This document shows positions 10,802-22,794 of a stretch of 64,000 bases of DNA, piece by piece. Under the pieces are notes generated by a model that made no database searches, was not told where the DNA came from, and worked only from the letters and a program-made list of their open reading frames with translations. A program made the position numbers and the translations under genes. Within the stretch, counting starts at the first letter, position 1. Every line of letters begins with the position of its first letter. The stretch is from Batrachochytrium dendrobatidis JAM81 (Eukaryota; Chytridiomycota; Chytridiomycetes; Rhizophydiales): contig NW_006281115.1 in the NCBI RefSeq assembly GCF_000203795.2, positions 209,632-273,631 of the forward strand, written 5' to 3'.

Positions 10802-12798
10802 ATGTCTGCTATTTTATCCATCCAGAGTATCAAGTCTGTTTTTGGGTTAAACAATTTTACTGCATTCATTACATACCATTCACGATACTTGACATATCCC
10901 AAATCCAGACTATTGTCATGCAATGCTGCTAATCAATTAGATTCAATAGATGTACCAAGTCATGTAGACTTGCAGGATGAATCCATAACCAATGTAAAAA
11001 ATATCAAAAAGCAGTCATCATTCCCTGAAAATTGGTTTTATTCTCATCAAACCGACCATCTGCAGGCGTCCAGATCTTCGCTTGCATCCGATGTCGTTGA
11101 ATCGTTTAAAGAGATACCCGCACCCACCAACACTTTGACAACTCCAAAATCCTGTAATTCCGGCAATTCAAGCTATAAAACTAACAAGTCTATTTTAACG
11201 CTACCAGTGATTACTAGAGAACTAACGCCAGCTGAAATAGCTTTGCTTGAAGCGTTTGATCAGATGGTTTCAACAAGGACTCGTCTTTATTCAAAACAGG
11301 CAGATGATCTGTTGGATGCTGTACTGCCTCCAGTTCCTACCAAATGGTCACAAAAGGCTGGTTGGACTTGTTACAATCCAGATGGCACGATGGTTCCTGT
11401 CGAGGTAAAATATAAAAATAATGGTTGAATTTGAATCATTGTATATGCCAGAATCTAAGCTTATTTGTAATGTAGCATCCACCGACTGGAGAGCCATTAG
11501 TATTTGATGTTGAAGTCATGTATCGGATCACAGACTTGCCAGCAATGGCCATTGCAGCATCACCCACGACGTGGTATTCGTGGTGCTCCAATGTACTGCA
11601 ATCATGTTCAAGTCAAGATACCTTTGATCAGCGAATTAGTTTAGGAGATCCAAGTATTCCACGACTTGTTGTGGGTCATAATATCATGTACGATCGAGCA
11701 CGTATTTCTGAAGAATATTTGCAACATCCCACTATGCTGGCATATCTATGCACCATGGGATTGAATTCATCCTTGTACCGATCCAATATTCGCGACACAA
11801 TTGCTTGGTCCAAGATGATTCAAGGACTGACAGATAAAAAGTATGATTCAGCTCCAGTTCCACAAGGATATTGGGAGTATTCTACCAATACAGGAAAGCG
11901 ATTTGTAACAGCATCCTCTTGCAACAGTCTCAAGCATTTGGTCGAACTACACTTGTCCAAAAATATGAACAAGACTCTGCGAGATCTGTTTGAGCAAACT
12001 AAAATTGAATTGGTTCGCGACTCGAGCCAGTTTCAATCTGCTATACAGTATTGTGCACAGGATGTACTGCTTACACATGAACTATACAAGAAACTCTTTG
12101 CTCAATTCAAACAAGAGTATGCCGATCCGCACTCGGTGGCTATGCAATTTAGATTGACGTATGATGCAGAGATTCAAACCCTATGCCGACAATTCAAAAG
12201 CATGCAGAGTGAATTGGAAAGTCAAATGGAACAAAAACTTGAAGCCATATTGGAGCATATTTTGCTCAAATACAATACTATGGAGAATAGATTCAACACG
12301 AGTATAAGTCAGTTGGATTGGACATTGAAATCACACAAACAGCTCGGTATCAAGCCAGCATGGTATCGTAGTTTCTGGGATTCAAGCAAGAAAAGTATGC
12401 ATTTGTCCATCAGAAAAGCAGCCACAGCACACATTCTTGAACTGCAATGGGATGGACATCCAATGCTGTATTCAAAGGAGCACGGATGGGTGTATCGGAT
12501 CCAAAGCGATGGCAATTCGAATACGACAAAGGTCAAGACAGGAAAGAAACTCAAAGCCAATACAAGAGTACAAGTGCCGGATGATCGATCGATTGTGTCT
12601 GGACAAGAGTATGCGTATTTTCGAGTTCCTCATCCAAATGGCACGAATGCACAATGTGGAACACCTTTAAGCCGAGGTTATTACCATGCGATCAACCATG
12701 ACAGATTGACATCATCGAGTGAGATGGGACAACATTACTTGGATTTATATGCACGATGTTTGTATTGGGAACGACTTGGTAACATGTCCAATGAATAA
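10802..12798 (+). CDS. MIP1: Mitochondrial DNA polymerase gamma, exonuclease half only (no polymerase domain)
   Basis: Exons are 10802-11404 and 11476-12798 (641 aa). The N-terminus is basic and Ser-rich, like a mitochondrial presequence. All three proofreading motifs of family A gamma polymerases are present: Exo I FDVEV (D212, E214), Exo II GHNIMYD (N270, D274) and Exo III YCAQD (D397). The following spacer is recognisable, with YAYFRVPHPNG and NAQCGTPLSRGYY. The protein stops at about the point (LYWERLGNMSNE) where the polymerase domain should begin; none of polymerase motifs A, B or C follows, and the next gene starts 62 nt later. Known Mip1/POLG proteins are about 1000-1250 aa. The gene may be truncated, or the polymerase half may be a separate gene elsewhere. 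Confidence 0.85.
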
Positions 12799-12859
12799 AA
12801 ACAGTATTGATGACCACAAGAGTTGAATAAACTTGACAAGTTTCTGTTTAAATCCACTC

Positions 12860-13502
12860 ATGGCCAAAACAAACGATTCAACTGCTGCTAGTACTAGCAA
12901 TGCTGGTAGATATCAAGTACATCCAGAAAGTACTGACACTACTCCACTGGTTGCACCACCTCCATACGATGCATTCCCATCATCCACACCACAGACTCAA
13001 CCACTGCAGTCGTATATAGTTCCTCCAGTAATAAATCCTATGCATATCCCAGGAGGTCATTACTATGTTCCTGCTCATAATCAACAGCCTATGCCATCCA
13101 TGCCTGGTCTAGCACCTATGTTGGTGCATACTGTGCACGTCAACGCATCCAACCTTCCCATTGGCTGTCAAGTGACTGATGGCAGACTGTTGCTTCCTAT
13201 TGCTGAACCAGTTAGGATGTATTGTCCATATGACCGTTGTGAAGTGCTGACAACTGTTGAGCGAACTCCAGGCTGTTTCGCTTACTCCATGTCTGCATTC
13301 TTATGCTGTGTCTTTTGGCCTGCCTTTTGTCTGCCCTTTTGCATGGATCGTTGTCAGGTATTTGTTCTGTTTATGAGTATGATGACTTTTGTAACTGGTT
13401 GTAACCCAACTCTTTCTGTATCATCTTGTTATCATCATATTGTAGGACAAGATTCATCGATGCACTCTATGTGGTCATACTCTAGCAATAGCTTCAGACT
13501 AA
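12860..13502 (+). CDS. LITAF-domain zinc-binding membrane-associated protein, 184 aa
   Basis: Exons are 12860-13357 and 13446-13502. After a Pro/Ser/Thr-rich N-terminal half with PPPY (a WW-domain ligand type motif), the C-terminal ~70 residues form a LITAF domain: CPYDRC, a hydrophobic hairpin with a CC pair (FLCCVFWPAFCLPFC) and, from the second exon, the closing DKIHRCTLCG. The paired CxxC-type motifs bind zinc and the hydrophobic segment inserts in endosomal or lysosomal membranes in the known family. Splicing is needed to complete the second zinc knuckle; an unspliced frame reads to an unrelated end. The start is the first ATG of the frame. Confidence 0.85.
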
Positions 13503-13671
13503 CTCTCTTCAAAACTTGACCTTTTGGATGATCCTGTACTGCTATTCAAATATATATTTGTCATCAAATAATTGTATTGTTACTGATGTGTGGTATTGTT
13601 TGCTGTGGAATCGTTACACCATTTAAAAACACATGTGTGGTTAATATATAAAAGACGATCGAGTTTAGTAT

Positions 13672-16296
13672 TCAAACTGCTGCATCGATATATGCCAATT
13701 CTGACATGACTTGCAAGGCCGATGGTCTTGCTGATGGATCACGATGTACCATTCGCATGACTAACCCAACAATCTGTGGACATACACTTTCTCCATTTAG
13801 AAATCGCCATACTCCATCACTGGGATCACCTACAACCCCACCTGTAGTGGATCCAATCGATCCTTTTCTTTGACCTAGTCCTACACTTGCTAGTTTACCT
13901 GATCCGGATTTCTGCAATCCGCTTTCAAAAAACCCACGTTGAATACCAACCATCATGTGAACAGAACTTCTCGCTAATCCAAAAGGTTCGTGTCCTGAGA
14001 TTAAAGCAAAAAGTGTCACACCCAACGAGTACACATCTACAGGAAACGAATACGCTGTAGCTGGATTGAGTAAATCAGGTGCAGAGTAAGCCAGCGTGCC
14101 TCGTCCTAGTCCATTAATAAGTGATTGCGAGTTGGGAGAAATAGGTGATCCTGGTAATACCGGAGTGGGAATACGTGCCAAGGATGGATGTATTGAACAG
14201 GTTGAAGGAATTTTAAGCTGAGGTGGTAAAGAACCTGGTCGTTTTGATCCAACAGATGGTCGCTTGGCAGTTTGTGACGCTTGAATCTTGTCAAGTTCGT
14301 CTTCTTTGGTATCGTTTTGCACAGTTTCATCAACGTGCATCTCAAAAGCAATATCCGATTCCTTGGCTAGATGGTTTGGACTGTTATGAGTGGAATCTGA
14401 AATAGGTGCACAGGGGAGATTCACACATGGTGAAAGTTCCTCGAGCGCTCTCGAGGGTCCCATCTCGGGTATAAAACAAGCATTTCCAAAATCAGCCAAT
14501 CGAACATCCAAAACATTGCCAATCAAAATATTATGCGGTTTGATATCGTGATGAACAATTCCAATAGAATGAATGGCTGCAAGCGCTCCAGCAAGTTCAC
14601 GAGCCCATTTTAACCATAAAAGCTTTCCTATACTCTCACCGTGTGCAAGAATCCAATCCCATAAATTTCCATTTGGAAGGTATTCAAGAACTAAAATAAG
14701 TTGTGGGGTCGGATCAGGTGGTAACGAATGCAATGTGCTGGTTCCTGCTCCGTAGGATGGTGACTGGAGTGCACTACAAGCTGTTGCTGAATGAGCTGAG
14801 CTTATGGACGATGCATCAAGTGTCGATACAGACAATGGCCCAACACAATTTGTTTTTGTAAAGGTTCCTAGCGATTGCACCAGTTTGGTCTTGACACAAC
14901 GAGCATTGATATCTGCTTCATCCTTGACTCCAATCAACTGAACAATATTTGGATGTAAGCCTGCAACACGACGAAGAATAAATGATTCTGCAAGTCCAAT
15001 ACTCTGAGCCTCGGACGACGTATACATTCGCTTTACTGCACATGGATAAAATGGGGTGTTGTCTGATTGGTTAGATGTTGTTGAAAACCGTCTTGTGGTA
15101 CTTGGTGTGGTATCAGAAGCCGTGTCAGTATGTATAGGAGAATCCACTTGCAATGGACTCTCCACCAGCGTATACGATCCTTTATACACTTCAGCATACC
15201 GACCTTTTCCCAAAAAGTTTCTTTTGGTGGGTAAAAACGATAAATTGATTCGACTTAACCCAGCAGGATGAGTAATGGGACTAGACACAGTACTGTCCAA
15301 TTGCCCATTGTTTCCCTTGAGTAAATTATGCGATTGTTTCAGTGACTGTCCTGACCGAATGATTTCTAATGAAGCCTCAATGCTTGGCTGAAGTGAGTTG
15401 CCATGATTGAAGCGTTGCTTGGTATCTGTTTCATAAGGTTTGGAAAGTGTGGGTAAAATTCGAGTAGATTTCAAAGCAAATTCTGCAGACGAATTGGCCA
15501 GTGATTCTACTTGCACAGGTGTCTGGGATGAGTGATGAGAATCAGCACATAGTTCGTCCAAATCCACAAACCCTCTTCTGCCACCTGCATTTATATTGCG
15601 CAAGTAAGCTGTATCGGTGTTTGTAAAATGGGTTCCCCAATACTTGGCATCCGGAATAGTTGATGCATTGACTGCAGTAGCCAATGGCCAATGTTGAGGA
15701 TGCGATGAATGAGAATCAAGTGTCAATGGTACAGTCATGGATCGCACATCCTTGCCAGGCAAATAAGGTTGTGGACTGATGGATCTTTGGGCATTTTCTA
15801 TATTTGGAAATATATTCTCGGTGGTAGGGGTATGAACGATGTTAGGTATCTGATAGACCGTGGGGCTATTGGATCCAACTGAAGATTCTGCTTGTCTAAT
15901 GTCTAGCCCCTCCCTTAGACAAGCAAGTTCCTGATACGTCATTTTGATAGCAGGCTTTGATATGGATTGAACAGTATCAAAGATGGAATTCCGTAAAATG
16001 GGAGCAGCAGCAGGTTTATGGTCAACATTGTCATGAGCATCAGTTGTTGAATGCTTTAGTGAGCAAACCGGTGCTGATGATGTATTGGGTTCAGAACTCA
16101 ATGACTCTGTATGGAATATCGAATCCTTTCCAAACTTGAATGGCTCATATCCATTGTTCTTGTAAAGTGTTTTACTATTGGTAATGGGAGAAGGCCATCG
16201 CAAAGAGTCAGTAGAGGATGGATGCTGCTTCAATATGGATGCTGCTGAATTGGTTGCAATGGCAGATGGTGAATGGTAGGAAAACGGTTCAGACAT
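13672..16296 (-). CDS. Serine/threonine protein kinase with long insertions, 874 aa
   Basis: This is one exon; the first ATG is at 16296 (the frame extends 13 codons upstream without an ATG). Residues 1-350 are disordered and Ser/Pro-rich. The kinase domain starts near 360 with the glycine loop FLGKGRYAEVYKG, then CAVKRMY, HPNIVQLIGV, the hinge LVLEYLPNG, the catalytic loop HHDIKPHN (~584; HRD is HHD) and ADFGNA. Two inserts stand out: ~60 residues before the hinge, and ~120 residues between DFG and the APE-equivalent (YSAPDLL). The C-lobe motif DVYSLGVTLFALISG and a final Arg (PSARPSALQVM) are present, so it is probably active. Family not assigned. Confidence 0.85.
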   Translation of the reverse strand: MSEPFSYHSPSAIATNSAASILKQHPSSTDSLRWPSPITNSKTLYKNNGYEPFKFGKDSIFHTESLSSEPNTSSAPVCSLKHSTTDAHDNVDHKPAAAPILRNSIFDTVQSISKPAIKMTYQELACLREGLDIRQAESSVGSNSPTVYQIPNIVHTPTTENIFPNIENAQRSISPQPYLPGKDVRSMTVPLTLDSHSSHPQHWPLATAVNASTIPDAKYWGTHFTNTDTAYLRNINAGGRRGFVDLDELCADSHHSSQTPVQVESLANSSAEFALKSTRILPTLSKPYETDTKQRFNHGNSLQPSIEASLEIIRSGQSLKQSHNLLKGNNGQLDSTVSSPITHPAGLSRINLSFLPTKRNFLGKGRYAEVYKGSYTLVESPLQVDSPIHTDTASDTTPSTTRRFSTTSNQSDNTPFYPCAVKRMYTSSEAQSIGLAESFILRRVAGLHPNIVQLIGVKDEADINARCVKTKLVQSLGTFTKTNCVGPLSVSTLDASSISSAHSATACSALQSPSYGAGTSTLHSLPPDPTPQLILVLEYLPNGNLWDWILAHGESIGKLLWLKWARELAGALAAIHSIGIVHHDIKPHNILIGNVLDVRLADFGNACFIPEMGPSRALEELSPCVNLPCAPISDSTHNSPNHLAKESDIAFEMHVDETVQNDTKEDELDKIQASQTAKRPSVGSKRPGSLPPQLKIPSTCSIHPSLARIPTPVLPGSPISPNSQSLINGLGRGTLAYSAPDLLNPATAYSFPVDVYSLGVTLFALISGHEPFGLARSSVHMMVGIQRGFFESGLQKSGSGKLASVGLGQRKGSIGSTTGGVVGDPSDGVWRFLNGESVCPQIVGLVMRMVHRDPSARPSALQVMSELAYIDAAV

Positions 16297-16473
16297 GGAC
16301 TGCTTTAAAGTGTAATAAAAGCAACCTTTGGTCAATGATGGTTAAAGTTTGACACGACAAATCTGTTCAACTCCGCGCTTGAAATAACTCAAGTTGATGA
16401 GCTTATTCGGCAAAACTATTCAATTCCAACACTTTTGTTTCGCTGATTTCAATTCAACTTCATTTATTTTAAA

Positions 16474-19400
16474 CTACGTTTTGGTGAAATCCAAATTGGT
16501 TTCATTGACTGCAATCAATTCCTCTTTACTTGCTTCCTTGTCTGTTACGATGCTAGTCAACAATGAATCCATCGATTGGTCACCATTGGGCATCAATTTA
16601 ACCTCCATGTTGCTCATGTCCTGTTTGGGACTGGATATAGATTGACGGTTAGATTCTGTAACCAATGTAGTATGGGATGGCGAGTGGTGATCAAGTGCTG
16701 ATCCAATCCATCCATCCACTCCCAACTTTTCCAAATCCATTGAAAAGTGACTCGATTCAATCAATGGAAGTGCTATTTTTTTCAAAACTTTTTGCTTATT
16801 CTCTTGATGCACATTGTCATCGTTCTCTGGAATAGACTTTCCTCTAATATCACAAGATGTGTTGCTCGGTAAATCGTCTCGTACATCATGTTCAGATTCG
16901 ATTGGAGTGGGTGAAAGATTTCCAAATGTCCACATTGACTGATTTCTTGTAGGTGTTGCTGGAGATTGTGTTTCTCCTGTCATGGCTTTTCGTCCAAATC
17001 CAAATATTCCAAACCGTTTCTTGGTAGTGATGGATTTGATAGATGATCCAGATGATGCACTCACGCCTCCAGCAGACAACGGTCCAGGTGAAATGCTTGG
17101 CTCACAACTACTGCGTTTAGGATTGGTGCTGGCAGAATTGTAAAAAGTATCTTTTCCCGCATAATGATGTGTAATAGGCGACGAGCCTTTGAGTTGGTGG
17201 AAATCAAATACTGATCGAGATCCTTTAATACCTTCGCTGTTTCGCTCACCGCGAGCAAGCCCTTTGGCTAATTTACGTTGAATCTTGCCAAAAAATCCAC
17301 CTAGTTTAGTTTCTGATGGCGTTGTTGCTGAAGTACTCTGTTTCGGTGTATTCGGTGATTGAGTGATTGCAATAGTAGGTGTAGGTGTGGATACTGTAGC
17401 CGAGGTGGGGAGCGTCGAAAAAGTCGCAGCTGCATGCATTTCATTCACATCTTTTGATGCGTCAGTTGTAGCATGTCGAGTATTGGTTGGCAGTATGTTT
17501 GAATCACCACCACTTATGGGTTGATAAGAATGCAACTCTTGTGTGATAATACTCAAACTGGGTGTCGTTTTCAATGCAAGACGAGTCGATAAACCAGTTT
17601 CTTTAGTCGGAGATGTGCTGCCATCGTTGTCATGCAAAGTAATAATGGGTAAACTCGAGCGATTAAAATAAGTCGTCTTTTTGAACGAGATTCCAGATTT
17701 GGTGTCTTCCAGAAACAAAGGTGCCGAAGATGGGTGGAGTTTGTCGTTTGTTTCTATAGCAATTTCATCGGTTTCTACAACTATTTTGACACTTTTCCTT
17801 GATTTTAAAGACTCGGCAACATTGGACTCTACAGTAGCGTTAGTACTGCCCATTGAGTTTTGTCGAACAAATGGAATTTTGATTAAATTGTCTTGCTTTA
17901 ATCCTTCTATAGAGCCAGCACCATTAGAAGGTTCGCATTCAAGATTAGCAAAATTAGAAACACTCTCCATATTTGGCACAACTCCAGTAGTATTATTAGA
18001 CACATGTGTTGAATCCTGATGCGCAGCACCACCAATACTCTTGTTTGCCTCCATTTCAGAATGCAATAGCTGCTCCTTGTGCTTACGCTTTTTGCTTAAT
18101 TTTCTCGATAATCGTCGAATGAGAGAAATAGTCTGTTCAGACATACTTGCATTCGAATGATGCGTAAGCTGTGGAGGTGTGACTACATCCAACGCAGGAG
18201 ATACATTGACGATTGACGGCGAAACTACAACCGATTCATCTATAACCTGCTGCACAATGGCCTTTTCTTTGTTACGGTTGTCATGCTTATTAAAGAATCG
18301 CACTCTCAAACGCTCAAAAAACTTGACCGCATCATTACTATTCTTACCGCGTGTATGTTTTTGTTCAGACAGGACACATTCCACACTATGGCCGGCTTTA
18401 TCAGTAGAATAGATTTCTGCATCCATGATATCCAAAGCAGAGACAGATCGAAAGGAGTTGGCTTTAAAAGACATAGGATTCATACTCGGTTCGACTTGAA
18501 CCAGTGAAACACATTCTTGACTTTGACGTGACATATCATGAATGTCAGACGTGTCGAGTGGAGGTGGATCAAGTAACTGTTTCTGTGTATTTTCGTATGT
18601 AAACTGCTGATGCATTTCAGATTGCTGTTGTTTGAGTTTATATACAACTGCATCGGAATTCGACCGACCAAGTTGAATCATAGGAATGGATTGGGATACT
18701 GAAGATGTCTGCGAAAAAGTCTCGATTGGTTTGTGTGAAATAAGACTTGTTTCGTCATGGATGTTTTGAACTTGATCACAGTCAAGTGGAAGGTCGGGTT
18801 TGAAATCTTGTTGACGTTGATGAATGCGACGCAAAATATTTACACCGGGTTTACGTCCAAGACTGGATGAATGTATAGATGAGCTTCGAGTAGGTGGAAT
18901 TGGATCGGTATCCACATCTGTAAAATTCAATTGGGCAAATTGTGTTGCCTTGGATACAGACAATGGTGATCCAATATAGTCTATAGAATGATCATCCAAC
19001 ATACTCTGTGTGTCATGGTCCAAATCAGTAGAATATTCAGCACCAGTATGTGGAATATCCATGTATGATGGTCTCACAACATCATCTGGAGTCTGTATAG
19101 TATCAAATGGAGAAATGTGCTGGTCAAACGGATCATTGGAACGTGTCAGAGTAGCATAAGACTTTGGCAAAACAGTATCCGTTGGAGGAATAGATGTGAA
19201 CTCGTCAAAGACTCTGTCATGAGTATCAGATACAATCACTGAAGAATGATCACAATCAGCTGCAAATTCATCATCCACAGATGGTGAAATTAGAACATGC
19301 ATATTATCTGTGGAAGCAGTATTGATGTTTGATGTAACAACCGGGGTCAAAACCAAGGGCGTTATCGATGCAACTGCTGATGTCGATGCACTCAATGCTT

Positions 19401-22223
19401 CATGTGATGCATTACCCATATCAGTTAAAGTAACTGATGATGTGACTGGCTCAATTATACCCACATGTTCAGACGCGGTAGCAGCCTTGGAAACAACACT
19501 TGGATTCGGGCCAGCATTCACATGTTCCAAAACTCGCTGCCTCAGTCGTGTTTGCAACCTCAATGCATCCAAATCTGATTCGGGAGCTGAAGACACTAGA
19601 CTTTTGTCGTTATTCTGACCACTACTATTCACAAATTTACTTCCAGCAGTCACCGAAAACCAAGTGGGTCGAAGTCGCGTGGTAGGAAATGACAAGGTAG
19701 GTGTCTGAACAACCGGGGCGGTAGTCTGTTGAAGAACTTGCTCGTCCGTATCATGTTTTTCTTCAAACAGCTCTATAGATGCTGCTGAAGTATTTGTATC
19801 CAGTCCATCATGATCCAGTGGAGATGACAAGATAGACAAGTTTGATGATCCTTGGCGAGATGCTGAAAATGGACCAACAAGACTCGGTCCTCTTTTTGGG
19901 GACATGTGCACCATTTCTGGTTTATCACCAAGAGTGAAAAGTGATGTTTGAGAATACCGACGACGCATTTGAACTACCAAAGGCGTGGTGCTTGATGGCT
20001 CTTCATTAGAATATGTAGGCGAGTTGACATCGTGCTGATCATATGGCTCCGCAATCTTATTCAAAGCATTGTTTTGAATAGGCGCGACAACAACAGTCGA
20101 GGTAGAGGTTATAGCACCAATATCAATGGTTTCTTTAGAATGGGGAAAAGTATCATCCAAAGCATGTATTTTTTCCTTGTATGCAAGTTCAATATTTGAC
20201 ATGACGGTCGAGGTAGCTGGCGATTCGGTAGAGGCAGACTCAAAATGTGATATATTGGAAACCTCGTCACCAGTGTAGACGGCTTTACTTGTGTTGGGTC
20301 GAAAGGCATGTTTTGATGATGGTGAATCTGCATGTTTTGAAACTAATGGTTCAGGAAACTTGCCCAAAATAAGATCAGTGTTTGATTTTGCTCCAAAACT
20401 CGGTGTTGGTGTAACCAAAGTATGAGATAAAGTTTGCAAAGAGGGAGATGTAGCCATTGTTTCTGGCACAACTTTAGATACAAAATCAGACGCTTTGTCT
20501 GTTGAATGATTGCTTGGTAGATTATGCATTTTTGGTTCTGACACACCAGTTTGCGGTACAGCAGACAACTGCCGTGCTTGAATACGTGACAGAGTAACAT
20601 GATCAGATAAAATATGAAATGTTGGATCCAATTCTTGTACAAACGCCTCGACATCATCCATTACATTATTAATCTCTTCTAATGCACGTGATGGACCAGC
20701 AGATTTGTTGGTACTTCTCGAGTCTGGTCGTGCAAATTTCTCAGCTTCAATTATACCGAGAAAAGGCAAATCGTAGTTGCTTTGCCTCGATCGTTGTATT
20801 CCACGACCTCCTGAATCATTGCCGACTCTTCCGGTATAAGTGGGATGTCCTTGCTTATAATGCATTGGTGTTGAATCATTTTGACTATCTTGTGGTGGTT
20901 CAGACAAAGGGTTACGATGTAGTGTGTTGTGTAGCTCGTTGTCGATTACAGTTTCGCTATCATCTGGAAAATCAGCATCACTGTCAGGATCGTGCTCTGC
21001 CTGCAATAAATCAAGAATACGTTGCTGAAGAGGTCTAAATGGTTTTTCCTCTTGCAAATCCAGTGAAGGATCATCTAGACAAACCAAAGAAATGGCAGCA
21101 CTTGATGCAAGAGAGCTGTCAGATACATGGCGACGAAGTTTATGAGATGACGTAAGTCGCCTATCGACAGAATCAGATGCACGCTGTGTGTTGGACACAT
21201 CCTGCTATTCAAAATGGTAAAAGGTTAGAATGCAACACAATGTATTTCAACAAAAAAAGCGAAGTTAAAAAAACTCACATGATTAGATTCAGTATCGTCA
21301 TGATGCAGAGGTACTTTTTGCAAAAGAAGGTGTTGTTGCATTTGAGTAGCAGAATTAAGCGCAGCCAACTCTTTCAAAGACTTGGAAGCTTTGCTAGATT
21401 TTCCAAATCCTAGATTGAGTTTAAATTTGTTGGCGGCACGAATGGTGGAAGAAGAATGGGATGCAGAACGAGTCAAGGATGTATTGTATAGATTTAATTT
21501 TGATGGTGAAGCAGAACTAGATATAGGATCGAGTCGAGTGGATGGAGTATGTGATTTTACAGATGCAACAGTAGACGATGGATCTGAACCCAACGAAGTT
21601 TCCCGTCGTGTAGATTCAGTATCATCAGAATGTTTAGATGCAGTGTTAGTATGGATTGAAGATACGGCAGGTTCTGTTATCAAGCGAGTATGCGATGAGT
21701 TTTTTGAATAAGATGTGATGGCAGTATTATCTTGATGTGCATCTAAAGCTAGACGAGAAGTCGAGTTGAATCCACGAAAAAAGGTCGAGACTCGTTTCTT
21801 GAAGGTCTTTGGCTTGTTACGTTTCTTTCGTTCAAGAGTAGTCATTCTGTTTAAAGACTTGCTTTGCTGCACATCAAACTGATAATCACTTGCAGATGGT
21901 TTAATGGCCGCATTGTTAGTGAAATGATCCGTTTGATTAGGATGAAGACTGTCATGATGAGAATTGCCGACTTCCATTGACTGTCTGTGTGTCCATTCAC
22001 CATACTCTACAGCGTCGTCTTCAGCACCATTACTGTCGGAACCAGAGTCGATAAACAGGTCAGTATGGCTTCTAGAGTCAGCAAACAAGTCAGCATGACT
22101 CTCAGAGTGCACTAAGTTTGAATGCGATAGTGCAGATAGACGAGAATATATGTCTGGAGGGAAATCGCTATATACAACATGACCATATCCAGTAGTAGTC
22201 TTTGAATCCCCATTCATACTCAT
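16474..22223 (-). CDS. Large intrinsically disordered protein with repeated basic-aromatic patches, 1891 aa
   Basis: Two exons: 21279-22223 and 16474-21204, joined in phase 0 across a GTGAGT...TAG intron. I recognise no folded domain. Composition is dominated by Ser, Thr, Asp, Pro and His. At least four short patches mix basic and aromatic residues: KKRVSTFFRGF (early), FERLRVRFFNKHDN, FFGKIQRKLAKGLARG and KKRFGIFGFGRKAM. A strongly basic stretch, RRLSRKLSKKRKHK, also occurs. Such patches could bind membranes or act as docking sites (inference). The start ATG (complement of 22221-22223) is in good context at the beginning of the frame. The gene ends 178 nt from the kinase gene and is transcribed the same way. 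Confidence 0.8.
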
Positions 22224-22794
22224 GTTCAGTAACAGAATTTTATGCTAGAATACCGAACAATCTAAAGTGATTGCAATGGGAATGAAGATTCCGATATTTA
22301 AATTGCTTATAACAATCGATTGATAAAGTCTGGAATGGCAAGTGAATACAAGGATAATAACAGAAATAAATTGTAGTTTATGCAATTTCTATACCATTCC
22401 CGACTATAGAGATGGTTTCAAAATGCAAGACTTTATACGCATAAAGTTGAATGTCGAAACGCCCAACAATCTTGACGGGTCGCAAACTATCCTGAAAATA
22501 ATAGTTTACAATATTCTTGAATTACAAGACTGAAGCTAGTCTTGACTTGTCAGAATCATTATCGGAATTGTTGTTTCTGATTAATCCATTCTATCAATCA
22601 TTTTTGTATTAATGTGTGCATGTTTTACACTCACTCGAGCTGTAATCACTCAAACATTACAAGAGAAACACAGCTTTATGCAACAAGAATATAAATAGTT
22701 GAAATATACTGCTTATTGTTTTGAATTGACTGCTCAAGCACTTGTGAAATATACTTTTGAATACTTGATGCAACCAATACATTCTAAATCGCTG
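22224..22794. other. Intergenic region
   Basis: No gene seen between RNase H1 and the disordered-protein gene. Small frames here have no supporting features. Confidence 0.5.

Noticed and set aside
12775..12860. Possible intron extending polymerase gamma into a polymerase domain
   Set aside because: Using the GTAACA donor at 12777 and nearby AG acceptors gives a stop within a few codons, and the next recognisable gene is a LITAF protein.
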